Source: an uncultured Clostridia bacterium
GTDB lineage: Bacteria; Bacillota; Clostridia; Oscillospirales; Ruminococcaceae
Reading direction: 5' to 3'
DNA: 64,000 nt
Assembly: GCA_947626165.1 (NCBI GenBank)
Contig: CANQRG010000010.1
Coordinates: 1-64,000 of the forward strand
Position numbers and translations under genes: made by a program. This document shows positions 25,400 to 34,528 of the stretch, in pieces. The notes beneath the pieces were generated by a model, which saw nothing but the letters and a program-made list of their open reading frames with translations, made no database searches and was not told the origin of the DNA. Numbering within the stretch: position 1 is the first letter of the stretch; every line of letters starts with the position of its first letter.

Positions 25400-25672
25400 A
25401 TGGCAACAACAAATTTGAATGTTCGTGTTGACGAAAATCTTAAAAAGAGCGCTGAGGAGCTTTTTAATGAGCTTGGAATGAATATGTCAACTGCTATAAA
25501 CATTTATTTAAAGCAGGCTGTTAGAAAACAGGCAATACCTTTTGAGCTAAAAGCAGACGTACCCAACGATGAGACATTAGCCGCTATCAGAGACGTAAGA
25601 GAGGGAAAAAATCTTTTAGGACCTTTTAATACTGTAGAGGAACTTATGGAGGCTCTAAATGCTGAAGATTAA
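25400..25672 (+). CDS. dinJ: RelB/DinJ-family antitoxin
   Basis: 90 residues. The N-terminal ribbon-helix-helix segment TTNLNVRVDENLKKSAEELFNELGMNMSTAINIYLKQAV binds DNA; the C-terminal half (FNTVEELMEALNAED) should wrap the toxin. In the DinJ-YafQ family the antitoxin neutralises the toxin and represses the operon. The operator at 25333 fits this. GGGGG-type ribosome site. It overlaps the toxin gene by 14 bases. Confidence 0.9.
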   Translation: MATTNLNVRVDENLKKSAEELFNELGMNMSTAINIYLKQAVRKQAIPFELKADVPNDETLAAIRDVREGKNLLGPFNTVEELMEALNAED

Positions 25673-25937
25673 AATTCACTCTAGCTTTAAAAGAGATTAT
25701 AAGCGTGTGGTTAGACGAGGATTTGACGTAAAAAGGCTAATGACCGTAATTGACATTCTAGCTAACGAAAAAGAGCTACCTAAAAAATATAAAGACCACG
25801 CTTTAGTGGGCGAATACAAAGGCTGTCGGGAATGTCATATAACGTCAGACTGGCTGTTGGTTTATGAAATTTCCGGCAGCGATTTGATTTTGTATCTTAC
25901 ACGAACAGGCACACATAGCGACTTGTTTAAATTATAA
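25659..25937 (+). CDS. yafQ: YafQ/RelE-family mRNA interferase toxin
   Basis: 92 residues. The family core is intact: FKRDYKRVVRRGFD, LVGEYKGCRECHITSDWLLVYEI and the C-terminal LTRTGTHSDLF. The conserved His and Asp of CHITSDW and the His and Phe of GTHSDLF are the catalytic positions of E. coli YafQ, a ribosome-dependent ribonuclease. It starts inside the antitoxin gene, so translation is coupled. Its last 6 bases overlap the end of the convergent gene at 25932. Confidence 0.9.
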   Translation: MLKIKIHSSFKRDYKRVVRRGFDVKRLMTVIDILANEKELPKKYKDHALVGEYKGCRECHITSDWLLVYEISGSDLILYLTRTGTHSDLFKL

Positions 25938-26366
25938 AAATTCACGAATATCTGCGGTCAGCTTTTCTTCAAGATGGATCAAACGCTTGGTTATGTCTTT
26001 GGAATTTTCATCTGCGGCTTCATATTGATTTAGATACCTGTTTAGCGTTTTTACTCCCATATTGCAGCCGTCTGTTATTAAATCTGCAATAGTAGAGTCT
26101 GATTTTTCAGCGGCAAGCTTTGCATTGGTCTTTATCCATGACATACCTTTAGCCATTGGATTTGGTTCCTTTCCGTCATCATGGAATCTATCAAGACTGG
26201 TCTGGATCTCGTCTTTTAGAACCTCGTGCTCGGATTTGCATTCAGACAGGCACGTTCTTAAATAATCGCTTTGCACATGATCCATAACCTCGTCTATTGA
26301 TGAAACTCCCATTTTAATACCTGCGTCACATTCTCTTAGCAATTTTATAGTATCTTGTTCGATCAT
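25932..26366 (-). CDS. Helical-bundle protein of unknown function
   Basis: 144 residues, almost all alpha-helical, without membrane segments. CDAGIKMGVSSIDEVMDHVQSD and EHEVLKDEIQTSLDRFHDDG suggest a four-helix, ferritin-like or DUF2383-like bundle. Metal ligands of ferritin (ExxH pairs) are not clearly kept. An AAGGAGA ribosome site precedes the ATG. Function unknown. Confidence 0.5.
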   Translation of the reverse strand: MIEQDTIKLLRECDAGIKMGVSSIDEVMDHVQSDYLRTCLSECKSEHEVLKDEIQTSLDRFHDDGKEPNPMAKGMSWIKTNAKLAAEKSDSTIADLITDGCNMGVKTLNRYLNQYEAADENSKDITKRLIHLEEKLTADIREFL

Positions 26367-26431
26367 AATAATTATCTCCTTTGTGTTTTATAAATAATAT
26401 ATCCAATTTTATAAATAATATTTATACAATA

Positions 26432-26470
26432 AAATCGGCAGACCTTTTTATAAGGAATGCCGTTTTTTAT
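26432..26470 (-). terminator. Terminator of the HD-domain gene
   Basis: On the minus strand, CGGCA / TGCCG with A-T extension closes a hairpin that ends in a T-rich tract, 18 bases after the stop of the HD gene. Confidence 0.5.
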
Positions 26471-26487
26471 ATTTATATATGTATTTA

Positions 26488-27075
26488 TCAGTTTCTGCCC
26501 TCAACCAAGAAAGTAGCCTCCATATCTGCAATATTAAGCGCCAGCGCTAAAGGAAACATATCAAGTGCATTTCCTACGGAGTTTTTATTCTCCTCGCCTG
26601 AAAAGCCCATATGATAGCGTATTGCAAAAGCCTCATCCCGTGAAAGACGCATATATCCGCTTATCATATAAACCGATTTCTCACCGTGACCGTAGGGAAG
26701 TCTATCCTCAAACTGATAGTAAGGAACCTTTGTCCACTGTCCGCTGTCGTCTTTTACATTTCTCATACTGGTTTTGTATACGTTGATTTTGCATATATCG
26801 TGCAAAAGTGCAACTATTGCAATAGTTTCCTCACTGAAAGATAAACCAAATTCATTTTTTATTTTATCACGACTTAGATAATCCTTTAAGCATTTATATA
26901 CATTTATGCTGTGTTCTGCAAGTCCGCCTTCGTATGCTCCGTGATATCTTGTAGAAGCAGGAGCTCTGAAAAAGTCGCATTTCTTTTCATCGGTCAGGTA
27001 GTCTAAAAGCTCTTTTGCACCGTCACGCTTGATGTTTTCAGTATATATCTGCATGAATTCTTCTTTTATGCTCAT
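26488..27075 (-). CDS. HD-domain phosphohydrolase
   Basis: 195 residues. STRYHGAYEGGLAEHSINVY carries the first His, IVALLHDICKI the HD dyad, IRYHMGFSGEE a further His and ALNIADMEATF the last Asp. Together these make the metal site of HD phosphohydrolases. Members with this AEHS.NV / LLHD.CK pattern are widespread in Clostridia and lack a known substrate. Single gene, divergent from glmS. Confidence 0.75.
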   Translation of the reverse strand: MSIKEEFMQIYTENIKRDGAKELLDYLTDEKKCDFFRAPASTRYHGAYEGGLAEHSINVYKCLKDYLSRDKIKNEFGLSFSEETIAIVALLHDICKINVYKTSMRNVKDDSGQWTKVPYYQFEDRLPYGHGEKSVYMISGYMRLSRDEAFAIRYHMGFSGEENKNSVGNALDMFPLALALNIADMEATFLVEGRN

Positions 27076-27158
27076 TGAAATTCATCTTCTTTCCTATATA
27101 TGATATAATGTTTAATCAAAGTATACCATAAAACTGATTTAAAATAAAGTCCTTTTAC

Positions 27159-27187
27159 TTGATTTATCTATTAAACTGTGGTATTAT
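27159..27187 (+). promoter_or_regulatory. Promoter of glmS
   Basis: TTGATT (27159-27164), 17-base spacer, TATTAT (27182-27187), about 70 bases before the ATG. The leader is too short for, and does not contain, a glmS ribozyme. Confidence 0.5.
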
Positions 27188-27257
27188 ATTAAAAAACTAT
27201 GCAATTATATAGAGACAAGGCATTGCATAAACAGATAATGATAGGAGACGTATTTTT

Positions 27258-29078
27258 ATGTGCGGAATAGTAGGCTATGTTGGACAAAAAGACTGTACAA
27301 AAATATTGCTGGACTCATTGTCAAAGCTTGAATATCGAGGATATGACTCTGCCGGAGTGGCAGTAGTTCAAAATGGCGAGCTTGTAACTAAGAAAAATAA
27401 GGGACGTCTTTCTGGTTTAGAAGAAAAAATGGATAAAGAGGGGTGGCTCAAAGGTACCTGCGGAATAGGTCATACACGTTGGGCAACTCACGGAGAGCCG
27501 TCGGATATAAATTCCCACCCTCACGGAAACGCAAATATTACTATTGTTCATAACGGTATTATAGAAAACTATAAAAAGATAAAGGACTTTTTAGAGAGTA
27601 AGGGATATGAATTTGCCAGTCAGACTGACACGGAGACTGTAGCAAAGCTTTTGGATTTTTATTATAACGGAGACCCTAAAGAAACAATAGCAAGAGCAAT
27701 AGCAGAGATTGAGGGTTCATACGCTTTGGGGATTCTCTTTAAGGATTTCCCTGATGAGATTTTTGCAGTTAGAAAGGATTCTCCGCTGATTGTCGGCGTC
27801 GGTGATGGAGAAAGCTTTATCGCATCTGACGTACCAGCTATAATTAAATATACTAAGAATTACTATCTGCTTGAAGAAAATGAAATTGCTGTTTTAAAGG
27901 CAGATGAGATCAATTTTTATGATATTCACGGAATGAGCGTTCAAAAAGAGCTGCACACAGCCAATTGGGATATGGAAGCCGCTGAGAAGGGCGGTTATGA
28001 GCATTTTATGCTCAAAGAGATCCACGAGCAGCCTAATGCGATCAAGATGACTGTTTCGCCGAGAATAGTTGACGGTATGCCTGACTTTTCTGAATCGGGA
28101 ATTTCAAGAGAGTTACTAAACAGCTTTAACCGAATTTTTATTGTAGCGTGCGGAACTGCTATGTATGCGGGAACTGTCGGGAAGTACGTTATAGAAAGAC
28201 TTGCAAGAATACCTGTAACTGTTGACGTAGCGTCTGAATTTAGATACAGAGACCCAATTCTTACAGATAAGGATTTAGTTATTTTGGTTTCTCAATCCGG
28301 CGAAACGGCTGATACTCTTGCATCATTAAGACTTGCTAAAAAAATCGGTGCGACAACTATGTCTATTGTCAATGTCAAAGGCTCGTCAATAGCAAGAGAG
28401 TCAGACTATGTAATATATTCGCACGCCGGACCTGAAATTTCAGTTGCCTCAACAAAGGCGTATATGGTTCAGATTTCAATATTTTATTTGCTTGCGTTTG
28501 AGCTTGCTTATTCAAACGGAATAATAACCAAAGACGAGTGCAGACGGCTGGTGTCTGTTTTGCAGACTATACCTGATAAAATTGAAGAGGTTTTAAAGGA
28601 TAAGAGCGAGATTTCGCATATTGCTTCACAGCTTATGAGTACAGAAAATCTGTTTTATATAGGCAGGGGACTGGATTACGCTTTAAGTATGGAGGGTTCC
28701 TTGAAACTCAAGGAAATTTCGTATATACATTCTGAGGCATATGCTGCAGGAGAGCTAAAGCATGGTCCTATTTCACTTATTAACGACGGTATGCCTGTAA
28801 TAGCGGTTGCCACTCAAAGAGAGTTATTTGATAAAACTATAAGCAATGTAAAGGAAGTCAAGGCAAGGGGCGCAAAGGTTATCCTAGTGACGCACTCTTC
28901 AATGAGCGTTGACGAAGAGGCTGTCGATTTTGTTATAGGTTTGCCTACCATTGACGATATGCTTATGCCTATGATTGCGGCAGTACCTCTGCAGCTTATT
29001 GCTTATTATACGTCTGTATTGAAAGGCAATGATGTTGACAAGCCGAGAAATTTGGCTAAATCAGTAACTGTTGAATAA
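27258..29078 (+). CDS. glmS: Glutamine-fructose-6-phosphate aminotransferase (isomerizing)
   Basis: First step of UDP-GlcNAc synthesis for the cell wall. 606 residues. The N-terminal glutaminase starts MCGIVGYVG with nucleophile Cys2, and RWATHGEPSDINSHPH is its substrate loop. Two SIS sugar-isomerase domains follow (VSQSGETADTLASL; GELKHGPISLI). The C-terminal tail DKPRNLAKSVTVE is the canonical end. GGAGACG ribosome site. Many Firmicutes control glmS by a ribozyme; none is present here. Confidence 0.97.
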   Translation: MCGIVGYVGQKDCTKILLDSLSKLEYRGYDSAGVAVVQNGELVTKKNKGRLSGLEEKMDKEGWLKGTCGIGHTRWATHGEPSDINSHPHGNANITIVHNGIIENYKKIKDFLESKGYEFASQTDTETVAKLLDFYYNGDPKETIARAIAEIEGSYALGILFKDFPDEIFAVRKDSPLIVGVGDGESFIASDVPAIIKYTKNYYLLEENEIAVLKADEINFYDIHGMSVQKELHTANWDMEAAEKGGYEHFMLKEIHEQPNAIKMTVSPRIVDGMPDFSESGISRELLNSFNRIFIVACGTAMYAGTVGKYVIERLARIPVTVDVASEFRYRDPILTDKDLVILVSQSGETADTLASLRLAKKIGATTMSIVNVKGSSIARESDYVIYSHAGPEISVASTKAYMVQISIFYLLAFELAYSNGIITKDECRRLVSVLQTIPDKIEEVLKDKSEISHIASQLMSTENLFYIGRGLDYALSMEGSLKLKEISYIHSEAYAAGELKHGPISLINDGMPVIAVATQRELFDKTISNVKEVKARGAKVILVTHSSMSVDEEAVDFVIGLPTIDDMLMPMIAAVPLQLIAYYTSVLKGNDVDKPRNLAKSVTVE

Positions 29079-29083
29079 AGATA

Positions 29084-29103
29084 GGGCAGCTTTTAAGCTG
29101 CCC
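29084..29103 (+). terminator. Terminator of glmS
   Basis: Nine-bp stem GGGCAGCTT / AAGCTGCCC right after the stop, followed by a T-rich stretch. Confidence 0.65.
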
Positions 29104-29143
29104 GCATTATTTTCATAGCATTTAAAAAATTTTACAACTAGTT

Positions 29144-29262
29144 TCTAGTTTTTAGCATCTAGCATCTAGCTTCTAACATCTTGCTTCTTGCTTCTTGCTT
29201 CTTGCTTCTTGCATCTAGTTTCTAACGTCTTGCTTCTTGCTTCTAGCTTCTTGCATCTAATA
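29144..29262 (+). repeat. 7-bp tandem repeat array (17 units)
   Basis: Seventeen consecutive 7-mers kept exactly in register. The consensus is TCT(A/T)GC(A/T): units TCTTGCT, TCTAGCT, TCTAGCA, TCTAACA, TCTAGTT and similar. It lies between the glmS terminator and the HAD phosphatase gene and ends 11 bases before the next ATG. The same repeat occurs at 23593 and 53463. Confidence 0.85.
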
Positions 29263-29273
29263 GGGGTGGTTTT

Positions 29274-29924
29274 ATGAAAAATTACAAAGCGTTTATATTT
29301 GATTTTGATTTAACACTAGCTGACAGCACAAAGGGCATATTCATATGCTACAAAAAATGTCTGGAGCATTACGGGTACAGAGTACCTGAAAATGATGAGA
29401 TATTTGCAACGATAGGGCATACTATTCAGGATTCTTTAGGTTTGCTTATCGGTGAAAAGCCTGAAAATGTGGCTGAAATGCATAGGCATTATGTAAGCCT
29501 TGCTGATGAGTATATGGTGAAAAATACTGAGTTTTACCCGAATGTTATTGCAGTGCTGCAGGTGTTAAAGCAAGCAGGAAAAAAGGTCGGGATAGTCTCG
29601 ACTAAATTCCGATACAGAATTATGCAGAGCTTTGAAAAAGAAGGCTCATTTCCCGTAGATGAAATAGTGGGCGGAGAAGATGTAAAAGCCCATAAGCCCG
29701 ATCCTGAGGGATTGCTTCTTATGATTGACAGGCTGGGAGTTTCAAAAGATGAAACGCTCTACGTCGGAGACAGCTACATAGACGCTGAAACGGCTCAGAA
29801 TGCCGGTGTGGATTTTGCCGGAGTTCTGACAGGCTCAACGACAAAAGATGTATTCTATAAGTATCCGTATGTTACTGTTGAGGAAAGTATATTGGATATA
29901 ATTAAAAGATTGAATGATAATTAG
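29274..29924 (+). CDS. HAD-superfamily phosphatase (PpaX/Gph-like)
   Basis: 216 residues. Motif I FDFDLTLADSTKG has the nucleophile and acid/base Asp residues, motif II is IVSTKF, motif III includes KAHKPDPEG, and motif IV is YVGDSYIDAETAQNAG. An alpha-helical cap lies between motifs I and II, as in phosphoglycolate phosphatase and pyrophosphatase PpaX. The substrate cannot be told from sequence. Its GGGGTGG ribosome site follows directly on the 7-bp repeat array. Confidence 0.82.
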   Translation: MKNYKAFIFDFDLTLADSTKGIFICYKKCLEHYGYRVPENDEIFATIGHTIQDSLGLLIGEKPENVAEMHRHYVSLADEYMVKNTEFYPNVIAVLQVLKQAGKKVGIVSTKFRYRIMQSFEKEGSFPVDEIVGGEDVKAHKPDPEGLLLMIDRLGVSKDETLYVGDSYIDAETAQNAGVDFAGVLTGSTTKDVFYKYPYVTVEESILDIIKRLNDN

Positions 29925-29976
29925 TTGAAAGGTATTTGTAAGTTAGTATTAAAAGTTAATAAATTATTAATTTTGC

Positions 29977-30005
29977 TTGCTTAATGATACATAGAATGGT
30001 ATAAT
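29977..30005 (+). promoter_or_regulatory. Promoter of the yloC-to-spoVM gene run
   Basis: TTGCTT (29977-29982), 17-base spacer, TATAAT (30000-30005), about 50 bases before yloC. Confidence 0.55.
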
Positions 30006-30054
30006 ATTTATATTCTTTTTGGATAAATGATTTTTCTTTTTTCGGGTGATTTTT

Positions 30055-30933
30055 ATGATAAAAAGTATGACAGGCTTTGGGCGTGAACAAGGTATTGTTG
30101 ACGGATATGAAATACAGGTCGAAATACGTTCGGTAAATCATAGGTATTTTGAATTTAGTTCAAGGATTCCCAGAAGTTTTAGCTATCTTGATGAAAAACT
30201 CAAGTCTTTTGTAAGCGAAAGGGTTTCGAGAGGGAAGGTAGAGGTATCTGTTACAATTTCAAAAACTGAGGGTGTAGAGGCTGAAATTGAAGTTAATCAG
30301 GAGATTGCTGCTGGTTATGTAAACGCTCTCAGAAATGCTAATATAAAACTGGGATTGAATGATGATTTGTCATTATCGGACATAACAAGATTTCCTGATG
30401 TGTTTAAAATACAAAAGGTTCAGGATGATGAAGAAGTTGTTTGGAACGCTGTAAAGCAAGTATGTTTTGAGGCTTTGAACAAGTTTATAGATATGCGTGT
30501 AACTGAAGGTCAAAAAATGTATGAGGATATATCATCAAGGCTTGATTTTATAGAGGGAAAAACTAATGAAATAGAAAAAATCTCACCTTTGATAAGTGAA
30601 AACTATAAGAATAGATTATATTCCAAGATAAAAGAGACGCTCGAGGATAGGGACATAGACGAGCAGAGAGTTTTAACCGAGGTTGCGATATTCTCTGACA
30701 AAATAGCTGTCGATGAGGAAACAGTGAGATTACATAGCCATGTTTCTCAGTTCAGAGGTCTTATAAACAGCAGCGAGCCTGTAGGAAGAAAGCTGGATTT
30801 TCTTGTTCAGGAGCTAAACCGTGAGGTGAACACAATAGGCTCAAAGGCTCAGGATTTGTCTGTTACAAAAACCGTTGTTGAGCTTAAGTCAGAGATAGAA
30901 AAAATCAGAGAGCAAATTCAGAATATAGAATAA
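30055..30933 (+). CDS. yloC: YicC/YloC-family endoribonuclease
   Basis: 292 residues. [13 protein letters not shown] at the N-terminus, [25 protein letters not shown] and the C-terminal [19 protein letters not shown] are the family signatures; E. coli YicC is an endoribonuclease acting on small RNAs. I chose the ATG preceded by GGGTGA at 30044; a GTG three codons earlier is less likely. It opens the conserved gene run yloC-remA-gmk-rpoZ. Confidence 0.92.
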   Translation: MIKSMTGFGREQGIVDGYEIQVEIRSVNHRYFEFSSRIPRSFSYLDEKLKSFVSERVSRGKVEVSVTISKTEGVEAEIEVNQEIAAGYVNALRNANIKLGLNDDLSLSDITRFPDVFKIQKVQDDEEVVWNAVKQVCFEALNKFIDMRVTEGQKMYEDISSRLDFIEGKTNEIEKISPLISENYKNRLYSKIKETLEDRDIDEQRVLTEVAIFSDKIAVDEETVRLHSHVSQFRGLINSSEPVGRKLDFLVQELNREVNTIGSKAQDLSVTKTVVELKSEIEKIREQIQNIE

Positions 30934-30947
30934 TAGAGGTTGCACTT

Positions 30948-31208
30948 ATGAATTTAATCAATATAGGCTTTGGAAATATGATATCATCATCAAGGCTCAT
31001 TGCAATAGTAAGTCCTGAATCTGCGCCTATAAAAAGGCTTATAAGCGATGCAAGAGCAAAGGGAACTCTCATTGACGCTACTTACGGTAGAAAAACAAGA
31101 GCGGTAATTGTAATGGACAGCGATCATATTATTTTAACGGCAATACACCCTGAAACGGTCGCAGGAAGAGTTGATTCTGACACTCAGTTGGAGGAATATG
31201 ATGAATAA
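30948..31208 (+). CDS. remA: RemA family DNA-binding regulator (DUF370)
   Basis: 86 residues, full length for the family. [28 protein letters not shown] and the central [20 protein letters not shown] are typical. In Bacillus RemA is a DNA-binding activator of matrix and osmoprotection genes; here the role is unknown. It sits between yloC and gmk as in most Firmicutes and overlaps gmk by 8 bases. Confidence 0.92.
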   Translation: MNLINIGFGNMISSSRLIAIVSPESAPIKRLISDARAKGTLIDATYGRKTRAVIVMDSDHIILTAIHPETVAGRVDSDTQLEEYDE

Positions 31209-31809
31209 AGGAAAGTTGTTTGTTGTCTCTGCGCCGTCGGGCTGCGGAAAGGGAACTATTCTCTTGGAGGTTTTAAATAATAATAAAAATTTGTTTTATT
31301 CGGTATCTGCTACAACGAGAACACCCAGAGAGGGCGAAATAGACGGGGTAAATTATTATTTTCTCTCTAAAGATGAATTTAAGAGGGAAATAGATAACGG
31401 CGGTATGCTTGAATATGCGCAGTATTGTGATAATTTCTATGGAACGCCCAAGAAAAAGGTTTTTGAAAAGCTGGAGCAGGGTATAGACGTGATACTTGAA
31501 ATTGAAACTAAAGGCGCAATGCAGGTTAAAGGGGTAATGCCTGAAGCGGTTCTGATTTTTATTTTGCCTCCGTCTGTTTTAGAGCTTAGAAGACGTCTTA
31601 ATAAGCGCGGAACGGAAGAAGAGAGCGTAATTGAAAAGCGTGTTAAAGAGGCGGAAGACGAAATACGCAGAGCGTTTAATTACGATTATATTATTATGAA
31701 TGACGAGCTAGATAAGGCAATAGAGGATTTTGAAGCTGTATTAAAGGCTTCAAAGCTTACAAAAGAAAACAATAAAAATATGATAGAAGAGGTGCTTAAA
31801 AATGCTTAG
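31201..31809 (+). CDS. gmk: Guanylate kinase
   Basis: Converts GMP to GDP with ATP. 202 residues. The P-loop [10 protein letters not shown] is near the start; [21 protein letters not shown] binds GMP, followed by [10 protein letters not shown] and [15 protein letters not shown]. The start is the second of two adjacent ATG codons, 6 bases after GGAGG at 31190; ATG 31198 is the alternative. Overlap with remA implies translational coupling; it also overlaps rpoZ by 8 bases. Confidence 0.96.
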   Translation: MNKGKLFVVSAPSGCGKGTILLEVLNNNKNLFYSVSATTRTPREGEIDGVNYYFLSKDEFKREIDNGGMLEYAQYCDNFYGTPKKKVFEKLEQGIDVILEIETKGAMQVKGVMPEAVLIFILPPSVLELRRRLNKRGTEEESVIEKRVKEAEDEIRRAFNYDYIIMNDELDKAIEDFEAVLKASKLTKENNKNMIEEVLKNA

Positions 31810-32008
31810 ACCGGCAATTTCACAAATTTTAAAGAATAACGAGAGCTACTATTCGCTTGTAATAGCAGTTGCTAAAAGGGCAAGACAGCTTTCTGACGAT
31901 GCGTTTGAAGAAAAGATAACTCTTGATGAAAAACCCGTCAGCACTGCTATTAATGAGTTTGCAAGAGGAGAGTATAAAATCATAGAAGATCCGAGTTTGG
32001 GACACTAA
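31802..32008 (+). CDS. rpoZ: RNA polymerase omega subunit
   Basis: 68 residues. YYSLVIAVAKRARQLSDDA matches the conserved omega helix that latches the beta-prime subunit, and the context directly after gmk is the usual one. GAGGTG ribosome site inside the gmk end. Confidence 0.93.
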   Translation: MLRPAISQILKNNESYYSLVIAVAKRARQLSDDAFEEKITLDEKPVSTAINEFARGEYKIIEDPSLGH

Positions 32009-32025
32009 TTTTTGAGGTGAGAAAT

Positions 32026-34491
32026 GTGCTGGGTAAATATCTGGTTGCAAAGGTGGCTGTAAGCGCTACAGCGTATAGCTTTGATACCGAATACAGCTAT
32101 GCAGTTCCGAGTACATTTTCTCATGCGGCTAAACCTGGTTGCAGAGTTATCGTTCCTTTCGGCAAGGGAAACCGCCGCAGAATTGGATTTATTACGCGTA
32201 TTTACGAAAGGGACAGCTATAATCCGGATTTAAAACTTATGCACAGCGTTATAGATAAAGAGCCATTAATCTCTGATGAAATGCTGAAAATCATTTTCTG
32301 GCTTAAAGAGAACACATTTTGCACTCTTTTTGAAGCGTATAAATGTGTTGTGCCGACAGGGTTTTCTTACAATATAGTAAAAAAGTACAGGCTTGTAAAT
32401 GCAAAGATTGAAACTGATTTGACAAGTGATGAACAAAATCTTGTAAACGCTTTGCTATCAGCTAAAACCGAAAAGGAATTTGATAAAATACTGTCATCAC
32501 AGACTGAAAGCAATACTAAGCAGAATATAATAGAATCACTTTTGGATAAAGGCGTATTGGAGAAATTTGACAACGTAAAAAGGCGCATTGGCGATGAAAC
32601 GGTAAAGATGGTAAAGTTTACGCCCGAATATCTTTCATGTGAGATTTGTGTTGATTTAACTCCAAAGCAGAACCTTGTAGTAAATCTTTTGCAGGAGTGT
32701 GAGTGTGCGTCGGTTAAGGAGATTTGCTACCTTGTAAATGTGACGCCGACTATCATTAAAAGACTTGCAGAAAAGCGCGTTGTAACTCAATATGATTTCG
32801 AGGTACTGAGACCTGTAAATTCAATAGATGTTGAAAACAAGTCTTTAAACAATATAGTTTTGTCAGAAAGTCAGGAAAAGGTTTTCAACGGGATCAAGGA
32901 TATAATTGATAGTAATAAGCCGTCGGGAGCGTTGCTTTACGGCGTTACCGGAAGCGGAAAGACATCTGTTTTTTTGAAACTTATTGAGCATACTATAAAT
33001 GCAGGCAAGAGTGCAGTAATGCTTGTTCCTGAAATATCTTTGACCCCTCAAATGGTAGGGCAGTTTAAAAGCTATTTCGGAGACATTGTTGCTGTAATAC
33101 ATTCAAGTTTGTCTTTAGGTCAAAGAGTTGACGAGTTTAAAAGGATAAAAAGCGGCGGCGCTAAAATAGTTATCGGAACAAGAAGCGCTGTATTTGCACC
33201 GCTTAAAAATATAGGCTTGATTATAATGGACGAGGAAGGCGAGCATACTTATAAATCCGAATCCACACCAAGATACCACGCAAGGGATGTTGCAATACAA
33301 AGATGCGGTTTTAACAATTGTACGCTTCTTATGGCGTCTGCGACCCCTTCGCTTGAAAGCTATTACTTTGCAAAAATAGGACGCTACCATCTTTTTGAGC
33401 TTGAGGAAAGATATTCAAGCGCTGAGCTTCCTAAGGCAGTGGTTGTTGATATGCAAAGGGAAGTGGAGGACGGAAACGACAGTCTGTTCAGCAGAGAGCT
33501 TATAAAAGGCATAAAGGAGCGTTTGGATAAAAACGAGCAGAGTATTTTGCTTTTGAACAGGCGCGGTTTTAATACAAATGTAACCTGCTTAGACTGCAAA
33601 AAGCCTATTGAGTGTCCGAACTGCAACATTCCGCTTACTTATCACAAGAAAAACAACCGTTTGATGTGTCACTACTGCGGTTATTCAATGGGGTACAGCA
33701 GCGAGTGTCCCGACTGTCACGGAAGTCATCTTAGAATGACAGGCGTGGGAACTCAGAGGGTCGAGGACGAAGTGCAAAGGCTTTTCCCGGACGCTAGAGT
33801 TCTTAGAATGGACGCAGATACGACATATTCAAGATTTGCTTATGAAAATAATTTTAAGGCTTTCGGCGAGGGCAAATACGATATAATGTTGGGAACACAA
33901 ATGATAGCTAAAGGTCTTGATTTCCCTAATGTGACCCTTGTCGGGGTTTTGTCGCTTGATAAGGCTCTGTTTGCCGGAAGCTTTAACAGCTATGAAAGAA
34001 CCTTTTCGCTTTTAACTCAGGTGGTGGGAAGATCGGGCAGAGGCACAAAGCAGGGCGTTGCTTTTATTCAGACCTTTGTGCCTGAGCATTATGTTTTAGA
34101 GCTTGCTTCAAGACAGGATTATAAAGAGTTCTATTCACAGGAAATCGCCCTGAGAAAGGCTTTGGTTTACCCTCCGTTTTGCGATATTTGCGTTGTGGGT
34201 ATTAATTCGCCTATTGATATTCAGGCGCAGAAGGCGTCTAATGTTTTTATAAATATTTTAAAAGAAAATATAAATAGGCTGTCTTTTGATTTTCCGTTAA
34301 GGGTGTTGGGACCGTCTCAATTCTCTATCGGTAAGATCAATAACAGGTACAGATACAGAATAATAATAAAATGCAAGAATGAAAAGCATTTCAGAGAGCT
34401 TATAAGCACGTCGCTTAAAGACGCAATGAAGCACAAGGCTTTCTCAAATGTAAGAATATATGCCGATATTAACGGTGATATCGGCGTTTAA
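32026..34491 (+). CDS. priA: Primosomal protein N' (replication restart helicase)
   Basis: Superfamily 2 helicase that restarts stalled forks. 821 residues. An N-terminal 3'-fork-binding domain precedes the helicase core: Walker A GVTGSGKTSVFL, Walker B-like IIMDEEGEHTYKSE and VGRSGRG. Between the lobes lies the zinc module (CLDCKKPIECPNC ... CHYCGY ... CPDC). The Walker B box reads DEEG where most PriA proteins have DEEH. I chose the GTG at 32026, 6 bases after GAGGTG; a GTG three codons upstream overlaps that site. coaBC, which often precedes priA in Bacillus, is absent. Confidence 0.95.
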   Translation: MLGKYLVAKVAVSATAYSFDTEYSYAVPSTFSHAAKPGCRVIVPFGKGNRRRIGFITRIYERDSYNPDLKLMHSVIDKEPLISDEMLKIIFWLKENTFCTLFEAYKCVVPTGFSYNIVKKYRLVNAKIETDLTSDEQNLVNALLSAKTEKEFDKILSSQTESNTKQNIIESLLDKGVLEKFDNVKRRIGDETVKMVKFTPEYLSCEICVDLTPKQNLVVNLLQECECASVKEICYLVNVTPTIIKRLAEKRVVTQYDFEVLRPVNSIDVENKSLNNIVLSESQEKVFNGIKDIIDSNKPSGALLYGVTGSGKTSVFLKLIEHTINAGKSAVMLVPEISLTPQMVGQFKSYFGDIVAVIHSSLSLGQRVDEFKRIKSGGAKIVIGTRSAVFAPLKNIGLIIMDEEGEHTYKSESTPRYHARDVAIQRCGFNNCTLLMASATPSLESYYFAKIGRYHLFELEERYSSAELPKAVVVDMQREVEDGNDSLFSRELIKGIKERLDKNEQSILLLNRRGFNTNVTCLDCKKPIECPNCNIPLTYHKKNNRLMCHYCGYSMGYSSECPDCHGSHLRMTGVGTQRVEDEVQRLFPDARVLRMDADTTYSRFAYENNFKAFGEGKYDIMLGTQMIAKGLDFPNVTLVGVLSLDKALFAGSFNSYERTFSLLTQVVGRSGRGTKQGVAFIQTFVPEHYVLELASRQDYKEFYSQEIALRKALVYPPFCDICVVGINSPIDIQAQKASNVFINILKENINRLSFDFPLRVLGPSQFSIGKINNRYRYRIIIKCKNEKHFRELISTSLKDAMKHKAFSNVRIYADINGDIGV

Positions 34492-34528
34492 GTATTTTTT
34501 TGAAAGAAAGGACAAATGGTAATAAATA

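Noticed and set aside
27188-27257. glmS ribozyme upstream of glmS
   Set aside because: The leader is about 65 bases and has none of the conserved ribozyme core.
29144-29262. Possible CRISPR array
   Set aside because: The units are 7 bp and directly adjacent, without spacers, and there are no cas genes in the window.
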